Assembly: GCA_020635975.1 (NCBI GenBank)
Contig: JACJYT010000012.1
Span: forward strand, 11,069 to 75,068
Direction of reading: 5' to 3'
From: Chitinophagales bacterium
Lineage (GTDB): Bacteria > Bacteroidota > Bacteroidia > Chitinophagales > UBA8649
Length of the DNA: 64,000 nucleotides
How positions within the stretch are numbered: the stretch's first letter is position 1; every line of letters starts with the position of its first letter. The notes beneath the pieces were generated by a model. It was not told the origin of the DNA. It saw only the letters and a list, made by a program, of their open reading frames with translations, and did not search any database. The position numbers and the translations under genes were made by a program. This document shows, one piece after another, positions 8,716 to 16,151 of this stretch.

Positions 8716-9891
8716 TTAAGAGATTACGCCACTACCAATAAGTTCTTGATTTAAATACCAAGCAGCAAATTGTCCAGGTGCAATGCCTTTCTGAAAATTA
8801 TCGAAAAGTAGGTAAGTTCCTTGGCTAGTTTTGTGTAAGGTACAGTCTTCTAAATCTTGCCTATAGCGTATTCTTGCCTTACACTGCAAACGCTCACCAA
8901 ACTGAGGTTCTAGATTTTTTTGTAAGAAATGTAAATCTTCATTTGCTAGCTTGAGGGCTTTTCGGTGTAAGCCGGGATGCTGCTCGCCTTGTCCAACATA
9001 AACAATATTATTTACCGTATCGGTAGCAAGAATAAAAAGTGGGAGGGGAGTACCGCCAACATTCAAGCCTTTTCTTTGTCCGATAGTGAAATAATGCGCA
9101 CCAGGATGCTCTCCCACTACTTTGCCATCTTCTTCTTTATAAACAAAGGGACTTGCTAAATATTCTAAATCATCACTCTCCCAATTCTTTGCATAAGCAT
9201 TGAAATTAGAAGGGATTTCTATGATTTTTCCAGTTTTTGGTTTTAATTGCTGTTGTAAAAATTCTGGTAGTCGAACTTTACCAATAAAACAGAGTCCTTG
9301 CGAATCTTTCTTCTCTGCTGTAATTAAATCTTGGGCTTTCGCTATGGCCCTTACTTCGCTTTTATCTAAATGTCCAATAGGGAATAAAGCTTTCGATAAT
9401 TGTTCTTGACTAATTTGACAAAGGAAATAGCTTTGGTCTTTGTTTTGGTCGTGACCAGCAAGTAGATGGAATACTTCTTTTCCGTTTACAATAGTCGAAG
9501 TTTTCTGACAATAATGCCCAGTGGCTACAAAATCTGCTCCTAAAGCCAGGGCTTTTTTCAGAAAGAGATCGAATTTCACTTCTCGGTTGCAGAGAACATC
9601 GGGATTTGGTGTTCTACCAGCCTCATATTCCTTGAACATATAATCTACAATACGATCTTTATATTCTTCAGAAAAATCGATTACATGAAAGGGAATTCCA
9701 AGTTTTTCCGCTACTAGAAGCGCATCATTACTATCTTCTACCCAAGGACATTCCTCCGAAATAATTACATCACTATCTACCCAATTTCGCATGAATATAG
9801 CAATTACTTCATAGCCTGCTTCTTGCAATAAGTAGGCGGCTACGCTGCTATCCACTCCTCCAGAAAGACCTATAACTACTCTTTTCGACAT
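8716..9891 (-). CDS. mnmA: tRNA-specific 2-thiouridylase MnmA
   Basis: MnmA activates the C2 carbonyl of uridine 34 in tRNA for Lys, Glu and Gln by adenylation and transfers sulfur to give 2-thiouridine. The 391-residue protein has the PP-loop GLSGGVDSSVAAYLL at the N-terminus, the first catalytic cysteine in NPDVLCNREVKFD, and the second in KDSQGLCFIGKVRLPEF, which form the persulfide/disulfide pair. The conserved GQRKGLNVGG and the C-terminal beta-barrel (about 290-391) are present. Length matches bacterial MnmA. The -7 box lies six bases upstream of the ATG and this start places the PP-loop at residue 8, as expected. It is divergent from the 5-alpha-reductase-like gene. Confidence 0.96.
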   Translation of the reverse strand: MSKRVVIGLSGGVDSSVAAYLLQEAGYEVIAIFMRNWVDSDVIISEECPWVEDSNDALLVAEKLGIPFHVIDFSEEYKDRIVDYMFKEYEAGRTPNPDVLCNREVKFDLFLKKALALGADFVATGHYCQKTSTIVNGKEVFHLLAGHDQNKDQSYFLCQISQEQLSKALFPIGHLDKSEVRAIAKAQDLITAEKKDSQGLCFIGKVRLPEFLQQQLKPKTGKIIEIPSNFNAYAKNWESDDLEYLASPFVYKEEDGKVVGEHPGAHYFTIGQRKGLNVGGTPLPLFILATDTVNNIVYVGQGEQHPGLHRKALKLANEDLHFLQKNLEPQFGERLQCKARIRYRQDLEDCTLHKTSQGTYLLFDNFQKGIAPGQFAAWYLNQELIGSGVIS

Positions 9892-9896
9892 AGGTG

Positions 9897-9904
9897 CAAA
9901 GATA
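9897..9904 (-). promoter_or_regulatory. -7 promoter element of mnmA
   Basis: The complement reads TATCTTTG, an exact TAnnTTTG match, ending six bases before the mnmA ATG. It lies 22 bases from the outward-facing -7 box of the divergent gene, so the two promoters share one short region. Confidence 0.55.
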
Positions 9905-9918
9905 CGCTTTGAAAATTG

Positions 9919-9926
9919 TAGCTTTG
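9919..9926 (+). promoter_or_regulatory. -7 promoter element of the 5-alpha-reductase-like gene
   Basis: TAGCTTTG matches TAnnTTTG and lies 20 bases before the ATG at 9947. Confidence 0.5.
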
Positions 9927-9946
9927 TAGTTAAAGCCTATTATTTT

Positions 9947-10702
9947 ATGTTAACGCAAAGTACTTTAAACTACATTTGGATAGCTATTGCTGTAGTAACC
10001 TTTTTTTATCTTTTGTTTTTTAAGACGGCACCTTATGGTAGGCATAGCTCCGACAATTGGGGACCAACAATTTCGAATCGCTTAGGCTGGTTTTTGATGG
10101 AATTACCTGCTTTAGCCTTGTTTTTGTTTTTTTTCGCCAAGAACTTAGAATATACCAACCAAGTGTTGGTATTATTTGTGGTGTTTTGGTGTATCCATTA
10201 TGTGAATAGAGCAATTATTTTTCCCTTAAGAATTAAAACGAGTGGCAAGAGAATGCCCATCGTTGTGATGCTTTCAGCAATCGTATTTAATACCATCAAC
10301 ACCTATTTCATTGGCTCTTTTTTGGCTAGTCATCCAGAATTGTATCCGCAATCTTGGTTGTATTCTTGGCAGTTTTTGCTTGGTTTTGTGCTTTTTGCTG
10401 TGGGCTACTTTATCAATCAATACAGCGATTATTTATTAATTAATCTTCGCTCCGACGGCGAAACCAATTACAAGATTCCTAATGGCTTTTTATTTAAGTG
10501 GATTTCTTGTCCGAATTTGTTCGGCGAGTTGGTAGAGTGGTTAGGATTTGCGGTGATGACTTGGTGCCTACCAGGTTTTACTTTCTTTATTTGGACTTTT
10601 GCTAACTTGGTGCCACGTGCAATTTCTCATCACAAGTGGTATTTAAATAAGTTTGGAAATTATCCGAAAGATAGAAAAGCTATTATTCCGTTTTTGTTTT
10701 AG
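9947..10702 (+). CDS. steroid 5-alpha-reductase-like membrane enzyme (3-oxo-5-alpha-steroid 4-dehydrogenase family)
   Basis: A 251-residue protein with about six membrane segments and the C-terminal signature of the steroid 5-alpha-reductase/DUF1295 group: NYKIPNGFLFKWISCPNLFG followed by ELVEWLGFAVM and NLVPRAISHHKWYLNKFGNY, where the conserved histidine, tyrosine and asparagine bind NADPH in characterised members. These enzymes reduce a double bond conjugated to a carbonyl. Bacteroidota do not make steroids de novo, so the real substrate is unknown and may be another isoprenoid or lipid. It is convergent with the small lipoprotein gene, with only two bases between the stops. Confidence 0.85.
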   Translation: MLTQSTLNYIWIAIAVVTFFYLLFFKTAPYGRHSSDNWGPTISNRLGWFLMELPALALFLFFFAKNLEYTNQVLVLFVVFWCIHYVNRAIIFPLRIKTSGKRMPIVVMLSAIVFNTINTYFIGSFLASHPELYPQSWLYSWQFLLGFVLFAVGYFINQYSDYLLINLRSDGETNYKIPNGFLFKWISCPNLFGELVEWLGFAVMTWCLPGFTFFIWTFANLVPRAISHHKWYLNKFGNYPKDRKAIIPFLF

Positions 10703-10704
10703 CC

Positions 10705-11211
10705 TTAAATACAATCTATAATTACAGGCTCGCTAAGAACCACATTAGAATAATTACCGCTTCGATCTCTAAGTATGATTTGGTATTGAAGCGTGTCAAA
10801 TGCACAGCCACATTTGCAAAATGTAGGGGGTGCGGCTAAATCCAATTCGCCAGAAACAGCTTTTATAGAGCCATTAGGTTCCACATCGGGCACCGCTAAG
10901 GAAGCAAAACAGCTGTCTCTTTGGTCGATCAAAAAGCAAGAGAAGAAAGGATCTTTAAAACAGCTAGTATCGCTAGCATATTCACAATTATTATTGCCAC
11001 AGCTAGCTGTGCTGCCATCAACAAAACCTAAATTGCCATCCCCATCGGTAAACTTAACAGTTAGGGTGAAAGAATCGCCTTCGAGTACCGAAAGTCGAGA
11101 ACTAGAAAGGTATTCTATAACGGGTTCTAAAGGATATTCGGGTTCTTTTACACAAGAAGATAAGCTAAGAAAAAATAGCCCTAAAACGAGTAAATTAAAT
11201 ATGTTTTGCAT
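10705..11211 (-). CDS. cysteine-rich lipoprotein, function unknown
   Basis: A 168-residue exported lipoprotein. The signal peptide ends in the lipobox LSSC (lipidated Cys20). The mature part starts with a proline-rich linker, then an Ig-like beta stretch (LSVLEGDSFTLTVKFTDGDGNLG), followed by a run of cysteines (ASCGNNNCEYASDTSCF, FFSCF, RDSCF, FCKCGCAF and a final DC). Eleven or so cysteines in a small periplasmic or surface protein suggest several disulfides. Similar Bacteroidota lipoproteins exist without known function. It faces the 5-alpha-reductase-like gene and is divergent from the LuxE-like gene; no functional link is visible. Confidence 0.8.
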   Translation of the reverse strand: MQNIFNLLVLGLFFLSLSSCVKEPEYPLEPVIEYLSSSRLSVLEGDSFTLTVKFTDGDGNLGFVDGSTASCGNNNCEYASDTSCFKDPFFSCFLIDQRDSCFASLAVPDVEPNGSIKAVSGELDLAAPPTFCKCGCAFDTLQYQIILRDRSGNYSNVVLSEPVIIDCI

Positions 11212-11213
11212 AG

Positions 11214-11221
11214 TACCTTTG
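11214..11221 (+). promoter_or_regulatory. -7 promoter element of the LuxE-like gene
   Basis: TACCTTTG matches TAnnTTTG, 33 bases upstream of the ATG at 11255. It overlaps the 5' end region of the divergent lipoprotein gene. Confidence 0.45.
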
Positions 11222-11254
11222 CAATATTAACCAATTTTTTGCGAAAATAGTATT

Positions 11255-12223
11255 ATGCTTTCTATAGATATTTTTAATCCAAAAGATAGTTTTGAAGAGA
11301 AAGCCCTTATGCTATTTGCTTTTCAGGCCGAAGCAAATCCTGTTTATAAATCGTACCTAGAACATCTTAAGGTTGATGCCGCTTCCGTTCAAACTATCGA
11401 CGAGATTCCATTTTTACCTATAGAATTTTTTAAAACCTCCAAGGTGTTGAGTGCTAATTTGCCGATAAGCCGGGTTTTTAAAAGCAGTGGTACTGGCAAT
11501 GCTAGAAGCAAGCATTTTTTAGTGGATGTAGCCTTGTATGAGGCTAGTTTCCTTCAAAACTTTGAGCAAACTTATGGTTCATTAGAAGAAATTTGCCTTC
11601 TCGCTCTCTTGCCTAGTTATCAAGAAAATCCAGATTCTTCCTTACTTTATATGACGGATAATCTTATTGATAGAACCGCACATAATGGAAGTGCCTATTT
11701 GGATTTGGAGGATGTTCATTTATTGGAGAAATTGAAAAAAGCTCAAGCTTCTGCTTTAACAACCATTTTAATAGGCGTTAGTTTTGCTCTGCTAGATTTG
11801 GCGGATAAGTATGCGGTAGATTTATCTAAGCTAACTTTGATAGAAACAGGGGGCATGAAAGGAAGACGCAAAGAACTAACTAGAGAGGAATTACATCGCA
11901 TTTTAAAAGATAAGTTTAAGTTAAAAGCAATACACTCAGAATATGGTATGTGCGAGTTGCTCAGTCAGGCCTACTCCAAGGCAGATGGTATCTTTCATTG
12001 TCCAAGCTGGATGAAGGCTTTTACAAGACCTCTTTTAGAGCCCTTTGGTAATTCGGAATTTGGACAAACTGGCGTATTAAAAGTAATAGATTTAGCAAAT
12101 GTTTATTCTTGCGCTTTTATAGAAACCGCCGACTTGGCAAAAGTATATGAAGATGGAAGCTTTGAAGTTCTAGGCAGGATAGACCATGCAGAACTGCGAG
12201 GTTGTAATCTAATGTATCAGTAG
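11255..12223 (+). CDS. LuxE-like acyl-protein synthetase/acyltransferase
   Basis: A 322-residue member of the LuxE/acyl-protein synthetase group, related to ANL adenylating enzymes. FKSSGTGNARSKHFL matches the Ser/Thr/Gly-rich ATP loop, EYGMCELLSQAY corresponds to the following YG.CE-type segment, and the protein ends HAELRGCNLMYQ. In Photobacterium LuxE the fatty acid is carried on a cysteine near the C-terminus; Cys317 here sits in the equivalent place. No luxC or luxD reductase/thioesterase genes are nearby, so this is not bioluminescence. It may activate a carboxylic acid for an unknown pathway. It overlaps the convergent TPR gene by 7 bases. Confidence 0.8.
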   Translation: MLSIDIFNPKDSFEEKALMLFAFQAEANPVYKSYLEHLKVDAASVQTIDEIPFLPIEFFKTSKVLSANLPISRVFKSSGTGNARSKHFLVDVALYEASFLQNFEQTYGSLEEICLLALLPSYQENPDSSLLYMTDNLIDRTAHNGSAYLDLEDVHLLEKLKKAQASALTTILIGVSFALLDLADKYAVDLSKLTLIETGGMKGRRKELTREELHRILKDKFKLKAIHSEYGMCELLSQAYSKADGIFHCPSWMKAFTRPLLEPFGNSEFGQTGVLKVIDLANVYSCAFIETADLAKVYEDGSFEVLGRIDHAELRGCNLMYQ

Positions 12224-13161
12224 GTTAGGAGCAGTTCAAGTTCGTCTTCTTTATCTTTTTTGTGCTTCGAATCTTCTAGAATATCGTATAAATTAATTAA
12301 GGCGAAAAGAAGATTTTTAAACTGCATTTTATTGTTTCTTGGCATGTTTAGATAGGCTGCTTCCAAACATTCTTTAGCTTCATCATAATGTAGGGTTTGA
12401 AGCAAGCACAATCCCTTGTTCGTTTGAATCTCCAATTCTATCATGATGTAATTCTGTTCTCTGCATAGTTCTAGACCTTTGTTGTAATGATGCATGGCCA
12501 ATTCGCAATTAGCTAGCTTGCTGTAATAGTTGCCTAAGTTTCTTTCTAAACGAGCTTCGATTAACTTGCTAGGATGAACTTTTAAAGCATTTTCTATTTT
12601 TTCAAGAATCATTTTTGCTTTTTCATCTTGATTATTCGCGGCATAAATTGAACTTAAGTTAAGTAGGGCTTGAAAGTAGAAACTTCGCTCGCTAGCAACA
12701 TTTAAGGACAAATGCTTAAGTGCTAATCTACTCGCCGCTATGGCTTTGTCGTACTGTTTAAACTCTAAAAGAAGCTTGGATTTATTTATTAAAGCAGAGG
12801 CATTATATTGATTGAATTCGCAGGGAACATTTGCTGCAGAATCGTAATATTGCAGGGCTTCCTCAAAATTTCCTAAATTATAGCATATTATGCCCACTGC
12901 CACATAGCTTGCTTGTAAAAAAAGGAGGCTTTCATTTTTTTCATAAAAACTAATGCTCCTTTTGAGTAATTGAAGCGCTTTGTTGTACTCTCCAGTTTCA
13001 ATCTTCGATCTGCCCGCATAAAAATCGGCGTGAGCCATATGCATTTTATCTTGTACTAAGCTAGCATTACGTCTGTATTTTTCAATTTCCAACTCAACAT
13101 TTGGGTGATTCTCCCTAGCTATTAATGCTCTAAGGGCCAATCGTTCTTCTTCTAGGTTCAA
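12217..13161 (-). CDS. tetratricopeptide-repeat protein, cytoplasmic
   Basis: A 314-residue all-helical protein without signal peptide or membrane segment. At least six TPR-like units can be followed (for example YNKALQLLKRSISFYEKN, FEEALQYYDSAANV, YDKAIAASRLALKHL, DEKAKMILEKIENAL, CELAMHHYNKGLELC, YDEAKECLEAAYLNM). TPRs mediate protein-protein contacts; no catalytic or DNA-binding domain is attached, and unlike many Bacteroidota TPR regulators there is no C-terminal helix-turn-helix. It overlaps the LuxE-like gene on the other strand by 7 bases. Partners unknown. Confidence 0.85.
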   Translation of the reverse strand: MNLEEERLALRALIARENHPNVELEIEKYRRNASLVQDKMHMAHADFYAGRSKIETGEYNKALQLLKRSISFYEKNESLLFLQASYVAVGIICYNLGNFEEALQYYDSAANVPCEFNQYNASALINKSKLLLEFKQYDKAIAASRLALKHLSLNVASERSFYFQALLNLSSIYAANNQDEKAKMILEKIENALKVHPSKLIEARLERNLGNYYSKLANCELAMHHYNKGLELCREQNYIMIELEIQTNKGLCLLQTLHYDEAKECLEAAYLNMPRNNKMQFKNLLFALINLYDILEDSKHKKDKEDELELLLTY

Positions 13162-13234
13162 AGCAATATTAAATTTCTTCTAAGTTAAGATAATCTCTAC
13201 ATCCTTGCGCGTTTTCTATTAGAAATTTTACGCT

Positions 13235-13242
13235 TATCTTCG
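13235..13242 (+). promoter_or_regulatory. near-consensus -7 element of the AtoE-like gene
   Basis: TATCTTCG differs from TAnnTTTG at one base and lies four bases before the ATG at 13247. Confidence 0.35.
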
Positions 13243-13246
13243 TTTT

Positions 13247-14608
13247 ATGTCTTTTTTGAAATCTTATAATAATTTTTTTCAGAAATATTTTCCCAATCCC
13301 TTTACGATTGCTATCGCATTAAGCTTTATTAGCTTTCTTTTGGCTTTCTTTTTTACACAAAGCGGCGAACTTCGCTTAGCCTATGTAGCAGATTTAGCAG
13401 ATTATTGGTATGCGGGTTTGTTTAAAGCAAGTCTCTTAGAGTTTACCATGCACATGATGCTAATTTTAGTGTTGGGACATATATTAGCCCTTTCTAAACC
13501 AATAAAGGCACTGATAGCAAATCTTTTGCAATATTGCACCTCTACCAAATCGGCACTAGTTTTTGTAAGTCTTTTTAGTTTGTTTTTATCCCTTTTTAAT
13601 TGGGGTTTTGGACTTGTATTTTCCGCGATTTTTGTGAAAGAAATTGGGGCTAAATTTCAAAGAGAGAATAAAAAGATAAATTATCCAATTTTGGCGGCCG
13701 CTGCTTATGCAGGGATGATGGTTTGGCATGGAGGACTTTCAGGTTCAGCTAGTTTAAGCGTGGCTAGTACAACACACAGCTTTGTAGAGCAAATCGGAGT
13801 TATTAGTGTGCAAGAAACGCTTTTTAGTTCGATGAATATTTTTACTTCCTTACTATTAGTTCTTGCTTTGCCGCTTTTTTTAGTTTTTATTGCAAGTAGG
13901 CTTGGCACAGAGGCCGTTCCCAGTATTAGTACAAATGCAAAGATGGAGAACTTAGAAGAAAGTACTAGTCCTATTGAAACTTTTGAAAGTAAAACCTTCT
14001 TAGGTAGAATTTTAGGTTTTGCTTTTCTAGGCTATTTTATTCTTTTGGCCTATCGTAAGCTAAATGTGGGTTCAAGTTTTTTGGAAATACTAAATTTACA
14101 GAGCATCAATTTACTTTTATTAGGTCTTTCCCTTCTTTTTCATGGCAGTTTTAAATCTTTTCTTCTAGCAGTAGAAGAAGCTATTGGCGATGTAAGTGGA
14201 ATTTTGATTCAATTTCCTTTATACTTTGGCATCATGGGTCTTATTCAATCTAGTGGCATGGCCCTCCTGATTGCAGATGGTTTTAGTCAAATTTCAAATT
14301 CTTATACTTTACCTATTTATACTTTTTTAAGTGCGGCTTTGTTGAATATTTTTATTCCTAGTGGCGGTGGGCAATGGCAAGTTCAAGCTCCCATTATTAT
14401 TGAAAGTGCCAAGGCCAGTGCTGTTGCTTTACCGAAGTTAATTATGGCAATGAGCTACGGCGACCAGCTAACGAATATGCTCCAACCATTTTGGGCCTTA
14501 CCCTTGCTTAGTATTTGTCAGTTAAAAGCTAAAGATATTTTGCCTTATTGCTTGTTTATTTTTGCACTTGGGGCTGGCATCTTCCTATTGAGTCTAGTTA
14601 TTTTTTAA
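13247..14608 (+). CDS. short-chain fatty acid transporter, AtoE family
   Basis: A 453-residue inner-membrane carrier with about 12 hydrophobic segments. The opening (KYFPNPFTIAIALSFISFLLAFF), the segment WHGGLSGSASLSVAS and the late motif NIFIPSGGGQWQVQAPI are characteristic of the AtoE/TIGR00366 short-chain fatty acid transporters, which take up acetoacetate, butyrate and similar acids. No acetoacetate-degradation genes are next to it, so the transported acid cannot be inferred from context. Length agrees with the family. Confidence 0.9.
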   Translation: MSFLKSYNNFFQKYFPNPFTIAIALSFISFLLAFFFTQSGELRLAYVADLADYWYAGLFKASLLEFTMHMMLILVLGHILALSKPIKALIANLLQYCTSTKSALVFVSLFSLFLSLFNWGFGLVFSAIFVKEIGAKFQRENKKINYPILAAAAYAGMMVWHGGLSGSASLSVASTTHSFVEQIGVISVQETLFSSMNIFTSLLLVLALPLFLVFIASRLGTEAVPSISTNAKMENLEESTSPIETFESKTFLGRILGFAFLGYFILLAYRKLNVGSSFLEILNLQSINLLLLGLSLLFHGSFKSFLLAVEEAIGDVSGILIQFPLYFGIMGLIQSSGMALLIADGFSQISNSYTLPIYTFLSAALLNIFIPSGGGQWQVQAPIIIESAKASAVALPKLIMAMSYGDQLTNMLQPFWALPLLSICQLKAKDILPYCLFIFALGAGIFLLSLVIF

Positions 14609-14668
14609 AAAAGTAAAATAATTTGGCCATATTTGCAACTCAATTGCATTAAGCTTTGTTTAAGTCCT

Positions 14669-15085
14669 ATGTCTAATACAGTAAAACCGCATCAACACGA
14701 CCATAGTGGCCTAAAATTGAGTGTTATTTTATCTACTCTATGCTTAATACATTGTCTTACATTTCCATTTTTAATAGCCCTATTACCGATTTTTAATATT
14801 GCTTTTCATCCTCCGGAATGGATAGAGTATTCTTTGCTTATATCTACAGCTTTACTTGGTTTTTATTCCATGCGTCATGGAATTTCTTTGCATTATCATT
14901 TTTGGTATCCTTTAGTAATGTTCATTATAGGATTGATAGGAGCTTTTGCTATTCATATTTTTGCGAGTCATGAGTTAAACTTCATAACGATTAGCATAGA
15001 GGTATTTTTTGCAGTACTTATAGCTGCTTCTCAAATTATAAATTACCGCTTAAGCAATAAATACGGATGTGTAAGCAAGCATTAG
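14669..15085 (+). CDS. MerC-domain membrane protein
   Basis: A 138-residue four-helix membrane protein of the MerC family. The frame could open at 14633, but the ATG at 14669 gives MSNTVKPHQHDHSGLKLS, a histidine-rich cytoplasmic tail directly before helix 1, and a near-consensus promoter box (AAGCTTTG, 14651-14658) lies between the two. Helix 1 carries the cysteines of LSTLCLIHCLTFPFL, the metal-binding pair of MerC. Classical MerC moves Hg(II), but in Bacteroidota these proteins commonly sit beside a Fur/Zur-type regulator, as here (36 bp upstream of fur), which points to zinc or another thiophilic metal. No mer operon is present. Confidence 0.82.
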   Translation: MSNTVKPHQHDHSGLKLSVILSTLCLIHCLTFPFLIALLPIFNIAFHPPEWIEYSLLISTALLGFYSMRHGISLHYHFWYPLVMFIIGLIGAFAIHIFASHELNFITISIEVFFAVLIAASQIINYRLSNKYGCVSKH

Positions 15086-15108
15086 TTCTCCAATTCCCAA
15101 AGAATGTC

Positions 15109-15116
15109 TAACTTTG
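15109..15116 (+). promoter_or_regulatory. -7 promoter element of the Fur-family gene
   Basis: TAACTTTG matches TAnnTTTG exactly and ends four bases before the GTG at 15121, so the message should be leaderless or nearly so. This supports the GTG as the real start. Confidence 0.6.
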
Positions 15117-15120
15117 TTAA

Positions 15121-15504
15121 GTGAAGAATTCGAGAACTACTATTGCCAAAACTAGCATTTTAGATTTATTAAGTAAGTCGGATGTTGCCTTAGCCCAACA
15201 AGACATTCAACAAGAGCTTGGCGATTTATGTAATAGGGTAACAACTTACAGGGTTCTAGATCGTTTGCTAGAAGAAGATCTTATTCATAAGGTAATCGAT
15301 TCTAGTGGTATAGCCAAGTTTATGGCTTGCAAGCACGAAGGAGAAAGCCACAATCACAATCATCATCATCTTCATTTTAGCTGCAAAATTTGTCAAAATG
15401 TTAGCTGTTTAGATCATGTAGTTCCCAAGTTTAATCTACCCAAAGACTACAGCATAGAAGAATATAATTTATCGGTTAGCGGCATTTGCCCTAATTGTCA
15501 GTAG
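15121..15504 (+). CDS. Fur-family metalloregulator (Zur-like)
   Basis: A short 127-residue Fur-family repressor beginning with GTG. Residues 1-75 form the winged helix (TTYRVLDRLLEEDLIHKV), and the C-terminal half is the metal and dimerisation domain with the histidine-rich run HNHNHHHLHFSCKICQNVSCL and the closing ICPNCQ. Two Cys pairs (CKIC and CPNC) form the structural zinc site; the histidines preceding them belong to the regulatory site. The MKNSRTTIAKTSILDLL opening is typical of Bacteroidota homologues, so GTG is preferred over later starts. MerC upstream is a likely functional partner. The 3' end overlaps the convergent methyltransferase gene by 14 bases. Zn versus Fe sensing is not certain. 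Confidence 0.88.
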   Translation: MKNSRTTIAKTSILDLLSKSDVALAQQDIQQELGDLCNRVTTYRVLDRLLEEDLIHKVIDSSGIAKFMACKHEGESHNHNHHHLHFSCKICQNVSCLDHVVPKFNLPKDYSIEEYNLSVSGICPNCQ

Positions 15505-16093
15505 TTAAAAATCTTTTTTTCATTATTACAAATAACTCGTTATTGTGGCGAGGGGAAATGGAATTGTAAGCGGTTTCCATTTGAACTAATTCGAATTCCT
15601 TATTAAAAAGCTCCAAATATTCTTCTTTGCATCCACCAAAGGGAGGCATGTCTTGATTAAGCGGAATTTGGAAAAGTAGTCCAACTAGTTTGCCCTCAGG
15701 CTTTAATAAGCTATGCATTTTGCTAACGTATGCTTTTCTTAAACTTGGATTCAAAGCGCAAAAGAAGGTTTGCTCTATAATTAAGTCAAATTGCATATCT
15801 AGTTCAAAGAAGTCGGCAGAAAGTAGTCGGTTTCGAGGGAATTCGGGTATTCTTTTTTTGATATTTTCTATAGCTTGTTGCGCCCAATCTACCACATAAA
15901 CATTGTTAAAGCCCAAGAAATGAAGATATTCTGCTTCGTAGGCATTTCCAGAGCCTGGAATTAAAATCTTTAGCGATTTATCCTTTAATTGCTCAAAATA
16001 GGCCTTTAAAGGGGGTGAAACTTGACCTAAGTCCCATCCTGTTTTGTTTTCTAGATACCTATCTTGCCAGTAATCTGCATTATTTGTTTTCAT
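15491..16093 (-). CDS. SAM-dependent methyltransferase, thiopurine methyltransferase-like
   Basis: A 200-residue class I methyltransferase of the TPMT group. The N-terminal YWQDRYLENKTGWDLGQ is characteristic; motif I is ILIPGSGNAYEAEYL, the acidic ribose-binding residue lies in VYVVDWAQQAI, and LIIEQTFFCALNP is the post-motif strand. Family members methylate thiols, halides or selenium compounds; the natural substrate here is unknown. The last 14 bases overlap the end of the Fur-family gene in antisense. Confidence 0.85.
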   Translation of the reverse strand: MKTNNADYWQDRYLENKTGWDLGQVSPPLKAYFEQLKDKSLKILIPGSGNAYEAEYLHFLGFNNVYVVDWAQQAIENIKKRIPEFPRNRLLSADFFELDMQFDLIIEQTFFCALNPSLRKAYVSKMHSLLKPEGKLVGLLFQIPLNQDMPPFGGCKEEYLELFNKEFELVQMETAYNSISPRHNNELFVIMKKRFLTTDN

Positions 16094-16119
16094 ACAATAA
16101 ATCTTAGTGAATTTAGTTA

Positions 16120-16127
16120 TAACTTTG
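16120..16127 (+). promoter_or_regulatory. -7 promoter element of the coiled-coil membrane protein gene
   Basis: TAACTTTG matches TAnnTTTG. Because it lies inside the first codons of the longest reading frame (from 16107), the real translational start must be downstream, at the ATG 16152. Confidence 0.6.
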
Positions 16128-16151
16128 TTACTTAAAACAAAATTCCTTAAA

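Noticed and set aside
11255..13161. LuxE-like and TPR genes as parts of one biosynthetic cluster
   Set aside because: They are convergent and overlap by 7 bases; no carrier protein, ketosynthase or reductase is near.
16107..16151. Longer N-terminus of the coiled-coil membrane protein
   Set aside because: The -7 box TAACTTTG lies inside this stretch, so it is not translated.
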